DNA of 39,155 bases, from positions 1 to 39,155 of IMG/VR virus record IMGVR_UViG_3300025012_000185; one strand, written 5' to 3'. The notes under the pieces are model-generated. The model had not been told where the DNA came from. It saw only the letters and a list, made by a program, of their open reading frames with translations, and did not search any database. Position numbers and translations under genes: made by a program. This document shows positions 36,301-39,155 of the stretch, piece after piece. The first letter of the stretch is position 1. The number at the start of each line of letters is the position of its first letter. This stretch comes from a virus.

Positions 36301-37227
36301 ATGTTCGGACTCGGAGGGTTCTCTAAAGTCGCGCACTGGCTCGGGAAGAGCTTCGGATTCGTCTCGGGAGCGGCGCAGTCCGGACGGCCGTCGCTGTGGT
36401 GGGACGGAACTGCGGGTGGACCGCTGAAGTTCACCACGGATACCGGCGTCACGGGCAACGTGGCGAGTTCGACGACACTGTCGTTCGACGACCTTGCGAC
36501 CGGAACGAATACCGGCGCAACGATGGTTGTGGGAACCGGGGCGAGCTTGGCGGCGAGCGGAACCGGAACGATTGCGGCAACGTCCGTTACCGGAACGGTG
36601 CCTGTTGCGAATGGCGGGACGGGGCGAGCCTCGACGACGGCGTATGCCGTTCAGTGCGGCGGCACGACCGCAACGGGTGGTCACCAGCCGATTGCGGCAC
36701 TCGGGGCGCTCGGGCAGGTTCTCACGTCGGGTGGGGCCGGAGTCCTGCCGACCTTCCAGGATGCGTCCGTGGCGGGAGGGACCGCCCAGTTCGACGTGAA
36801 CGTGACGCCGGCTACGACCGCGGGCACGGCCACCTGGGAGGACCTCTGCGTCATCGCGTTGGACGCGGGCAAGATGGCGAGCAACGGGGACAAGCTCAAG
36901 ATTACCGCGTCCGGGGTTCTGGCGGCGAATGCGAACACGAAGTACGTCAGGATGAGAATCGGGTTCACGGACATCTGCTCGTGGAACGATGCCGGCAGCG
37001 GCTACAAGTGGCAGTTCGACACGGAGGTTATTCGCACGGGAGCAGCTACCGGGATTTGGAAGGGGTTCTCGTTCGCGGCGAATTTCGTCAAAAATCCCGA
37101 GACGGTTGCTATCGGTGAAACGTGGGCGAACGCTCTCGACATCAAGATCCAGGCGTACACGCCGACGACGGCCGGTGATGTGACGAACAACGCCCTCTCC
37201 GTGGAGTACTACCCGGCGCCTACGTGA
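36301..37227 (+). CDS. tail fibre protein with NGGTG motif, ending at a possible read-through TGA
   Basis: A 308-residue protein starting directly after the previous stop. N-terminal part: FSKVAHWLGKSFGFVSGAAQ and SLWWDGTAGGPLKFTTDTGV. It then has the very common fibre module VTGTVPVANGGTGRASTTAY, followed by GGTTATGGHQPIAALGALGQ and VLTSGGAGVLPTFQ, usual in phage fibres ahead of a distal domain. The C-terminal part is a beta domain of about 140 residues (AQFDVNVTPATTAGTATWED, KYVRMRIGFTDICSWNDAGS, ALSVEYYPAPT). It ends at TGA 37,225-37,227, and the SGNH esterase domain follows in the same frame after only that codon and a CTG. Confidence 0.78.
   Translation: MFGLGGFSKVAHWLGKSFGFVSGAAQSGRPSLWWDGTAGGPLKFTTDTGVTGNVASSTTLSFDDLATGTNTGATMVVGTGASLAASGTGTIAATSVTGTVPVANGGTGRASTTAYAVQCGGTTATGGHQPIAALGALGQVLTSGGAGVLPTFQDASVAGGTAQFDVNVTPATTAGTATWEDLCVIALDAGKMASNGDKLKITASGVLAANANTKYVRMRIGFTDICSWNDAGSGYKWQFDTEVIRTGAATGIWKGFSFAANFVKNPETVAIGETWANALDIKIQAYTPTTAGDVTNNALSVEYYPAPT
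37225..37227 (+). other. single in-frame TGA between fibre and esterase domain
   Basis: The codons run ...CCT ACG TGA CTG GTG GCG TTG GGC GAC AGC. No other stop separates the two parts, the frame is unchanged, and the downstream GTG has no ribosome site. TGA followed by C is the stop context most prone to read-through. It could be a programmed read-through site, a recent nonsense change or a sequence error. Confidence 0.55.
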
Positions 37228-37230
37228 CTG

Positions 37231-37770
37231 GTGGCGTTGGGCGACAGCAAGACCTGGCTGGAGGGCTGGCAGCCGACACTCCTTTCAGGGCTTGTTGCCG
37301 CAGGGACCAACTACCGGAAAACGGCAAGCAGCGGGGTCAACGGGGCGACGGTTGCGTCGTATGCCGCGGACATCGCTGCGAACCTGTCCGGGATCAATCC
37401 GGACGTTCCCGTGCCTGCGGTGCTCATCAACCTCGGGGTCAACGAGATTGGGGCGCCGCCGGCCAGCGCGACATGGAGAGCGAACTACCAGACGATCATC
37501 GACGCGGTTCATGCGAAGTGGGCGATAGCGGTGATCTACATCGCGTACCCATGGCGGCAGGGGTTCGACGCAAACGCGGCAGTGCTTCATGGGTACATCG
37601 ATCAGCTTCTAACCGACAACGTTGGCTTGTGTGTTGCTGGTCCGGACGAGGTTGCGGTCATCCAACCGCCTGACGACGGGGCAACGAACACTACGGATGG
37701 GATCCACTATTCCGCGGCCGGAAATGTCGCATGGGCTTCGGCGTGGGAAACGACGTTACTGGGGACCTAA
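37231..37770 (+). CDS. SGNH/GDSL-family esterase domain
   Basis: 179 residues read from GTG 37,231, starting almost at the catalytic block I, MALGDSKTW (Ser6). Block II is SSGVNGATV (Gly35), block III INLGVNE (Gly69, Asn71), and block V DGIHYSAAGN (Asp156, His159). All four SGNH blocks are present, so the hydrolase is probably active. Such enzymes remove acetyl or other ester groups, and on phage tails they act on capsule or O-antigen. The first strand before GDS is only two or three residues and there is no ribosome site, so it may exist only as a C-terminal domain of the upstream fibre by TGA read-through. It ends with TAA, and the next gene has a strong ribosome site. Confidence 0.75.
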   Translation: MALGDSKTWLEGWQPTLLSGLVAAGTNYRKTASSGVNGATVASYAADIAANLSGINPDVPVPAVLINLGVNEIGAPPASATWRANYQTIIDAVHAKWAIAVIYIAYPWRQGFDANAAVLHGYIDQLLTDNVGLCVAGPDEVAVIQPPDDGATNTTDGIHYSAAGNVAWASAWETTLLGT

Positions 37771-37779
37771 GGAGGTAGC

Positions 37780-38208
37780 ATGGCAGCTTCAACGTGGGCA
37801 TTCACTAACGGCGCGAGGACGAAACTTCTCGACGGGACGTTCGACATCGACAGCGACACATGGAAGATGGCGCTCTTCACGGACGGTTCCGATATCGGAG
37901 CGGCTTCGACGACGTATGCGCTGGTCACGAACGAGGTGGCGCACGCCCCCGCGACGACCGGCTATTCGACCGGCGGGATCGCGGTCACCTTGAATCTGTC
38001 CGGGACGACAACCGTGACCGTCGACATCGCGACCGATCCCGTCTGGACGACTGTTTCCGCGTCGCTCATTTGCCGCTACGCCGTGATCTACGAGGTCGGT
38101 GGCAGCGTCCTGTGCTGGTCCGATCTCGACGTGGCGAGCATCACCGTCACGGCAGGGAACACCCTCACGGTTGCGGCCCACACGTCCGGGGTGTTCACGC
38201 TCGCCTAA
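37780..38208 (+). CDS. fibre-cluster structural protein
   Basis: A 142-residue protein with AAGGAGG before ATG 37,780. It has a pattern I associate with phage minor structural proteins in fibre clusters: ARTKLLDGTFDIDSDTWKMA, LFTDGSDIGAAS, YALVTNEVAHAPATTGYSTG, then DPVWTTVSASLICRYAVIYE and a C-terminal strand AHTSGVFTLA. Beta-rich, without enzyme motif. Likely a virion component of head or tail surface. Confidence 0.7.
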   Translation: MAASTWAFTNGARTKLLDGTFDIDSDTWKMALFTDGSDIGAASTTYALVTNEVAHAPATTGYSTGGIAVTLNLSGTTTVTVDIATDPVWTTVSASLICRYAVIYEVGGSVLCWSDLDVASITVTAGNTLTVAAHTSGVFTLA

Positions 38209-38223
38209 GCACGAACCCAGGCC

Positions 38224-39155
38224 ATGGCGCTGACGGTCACGAGTCGCGGGACGGGGACTCACAACACCGGAGCAACGACGCTCGTCCCGGGCGGAAGAAC
38301 CGCGACGCTGGCCGTTGGATCCATGGGTGTTCTTTGCATCGCCCTCGACAACGCCGGATCGGCCGGGTCGGCCATCATCGCGCCAACGTCGTGGACCGAC
38401 GCGAAATCAAACGTCTGGACGCGCCGAACGAGTCGCCTCTACGACAACGGCGCGGCAAGCGCCGGGATCGAGATGGTGTTCTACACCGCTCCTATCACCA
38501 CGGCGCTCCTGACGACGGATCTCGGAACGATCACGTGGAACCCCAGTGCTTCTCCTGTGGCGAAGGTGTGGACCTGGTACGAGGTCATTCCGTCGGGGGC
38601 GAACACCGTCGGGTATTCGACCGGCGGTGACATCGCCGGTGCGACGGCCGCAAACGCCCAGGTGACGACGGGCAGCGTTGTAGTCGGGGACGCGGTGATC
38701 GCGGGGTATTTCTCCGAGAACGTCAACGCGGTTACCGGCGATTCCGACACCACCAACGGAACGTGGACCGCTCAGCAAACGACGACAGTAGGAAGCGGCA
38801 CTTCTGGCGTCCGCATCGCGACGCAGCAGAAGGTGCAGACGACGACCCCCAGCACTCAGTCCTACGATGTCACCGTCGCCTCGCAGGACCGCATCGCCGG
38901 CTACATCATGCTGCACGAAGTCGTCGACACGACGTTGACGCCGGGTGTGTTGGCGACCGCGACGACGAAGTTCGCGCCAACCGCGACGGCCACGACGAAC
39001 CAGACGCTGACGCCTCCGGTGGTGGCAACGACCACGGCGACCTTCGCCCCGACGGCCACGAAGACGGAGAACCAGACGCTGACGCCTCCGGTGGTGGCAA
39101 CGACCACGGCGACCTTCGTCCCGACGGCCACGAAGACGGAGAACCAGACGCTGAC
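38224..39155 (+). CDS. tail fibre/appendage protein, N-terminal part (continues at base 1)
   Basis: ATG 38,224 opens a frame that stays open to the window end (310 codons seen). The first 235 residues are a beta domain (ALTVTSRGTGTHNTGATTLV, MGVLCIALDNAGSAGS, SWTDAKSNVWTRRTSRLYDN, VVGDAVIAGYFSENVNAVTG, DRIAGYIMLHEV) of the kind found in exposed phage proteins. From 38,932 the 24-residue repeats begin (TLTPGVLATATTKFAPT, then TLTPPVVATTTATFAPT). Joined to bases 1-560 through the 82-base overlap, it would make a protein of about 460-470 residues with about eight repeats; the exact number is not fixed by this window. The ribosome site is weak (CCAGG). Confidence 0.72.
   Translation, partial: MALTVTSRGTGTHNTGATTLVPGGRTATLAVGSMGVLCIALDNAGSAGSAIIAPTSWTDAKSNVWTRRTSRLYDNGAASAGIEMVFYTAPITTALLTTDLGTITWNPSASPVAKVWTWYEVIPSGANTVGYSTGGDIAGATAANAQVTTGSVVVGDAVIAGYFSENVNAVTGDSDTTNGTWTAQQTTTVGSGTSGVRIATQQKVQTTTPSTQSYDVTVASQDRIAGYIMLHEVVDTTLTPGVLATATTKFAPTATATTNQTLTPPVVATTTATFAPTATKTENQTLTPPVVATTTATFVPTATKTENQTL
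38932..39155 (+). repeat. 72-bp (24-aa) tandem coding repeats, left part
   Basis: Three units of the same 72-base repeat as at bases 3-434. The last two differ at very few positions, including one Ala/Val codon (FAPT versus FVPT). The window ends inside the next unit. Confidence 0.9.
39074..39155. repeat. terminal overlap: right copy
   Basis: Matches bases 1-82 with a single mismatch, in the same orientation. Confidence 0.8.

Noticed and set aside
1-39155. Integrase, repressor and attachment site (temperate lifestyle)
   Set aside because: No recombinase motif or clear repressor was found on either strand; the organisation reads as a lytic two-arm phage.

Overview
The window looks like a nearly complete, circularly closing genome of a short-tailed (podovirus-like) double-stranded DNA phage of about 39 kb. 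It is GC-rich with strongly G/C third codon positions. The host is probably Gram-negative: there are two lipoprotein signal peptides next to an M15-type endolysin, and Shine-Dalgarno sites are strong. The first 82 bases repeat the last 82 with one mismatch, inside a 72-bp coding repeat, so the two window ends appear to join within one fibre gene. I see no integrase, DNA polymerase, tRNA, IS element or CRISPR array.

Layout. A divergent control region at about 25,298-25,523 launches two transcription directions. Rightwards (+) run the late genes: small-terminase candidate, TerL, two small genes, portal, scaffold candidate, a Cys-rich protein, decoration protein, major capsid protein, and a secreted-looking beta-repeat protein. 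These are followed by a cluster of fibre and appendage genes that includes an SGNH esterase domain and continues across the window ends. After the ends come a neck adaptor with an inserted Ig-like domain, a tail nozzle-like protein, a run of Gly-rich low-complexity proteins, a GNAT acetyltransferase, three large internal virion (ejection) candidates including a 1802-residue protein, a lysis module, a clear intrinsic terminator, and a GroES-like gene carrying a DnaJ-type zinc insertion.

Leftwards (-) from 25,297 to 19,234 runs a dense early operon. It holds a replication-initiator-like protein, several small zinc-ribbon proteins (one Lar-like), two tiny membrane proteins, an array of tetrapeptide-repeat genes, and a RusA-like resolvase that converges on the GroES gene. 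Most neighbouring early genes overlap by ATGA/GTGA or TGATG, so the operon is probably translationally coupled throughout.

Most unusual content: (1) five adjacent coupled genes, plus a sixth copy 3.3 kb upstream, encode proteins built almost only of four-residue x-x-[S/R]-V repeats; each gene's conserved Glu-rich C-terminus is the ribosome-binding site of the next gene. (2) A GroES-like co-chaperonin has an internal CxxCxGxG zinc module and a 5' leader closed by a perfect 13-bp stem. (3) A 99-codon ORF is overprinted in the +1 frame of the giant internal virion gene. (4) A single in-frame TGA separates a tail fibre from an SGNH esterase. (5) A short N-P-F motif recurs across the neighbouring Gly-rich virion-cluster proteins.
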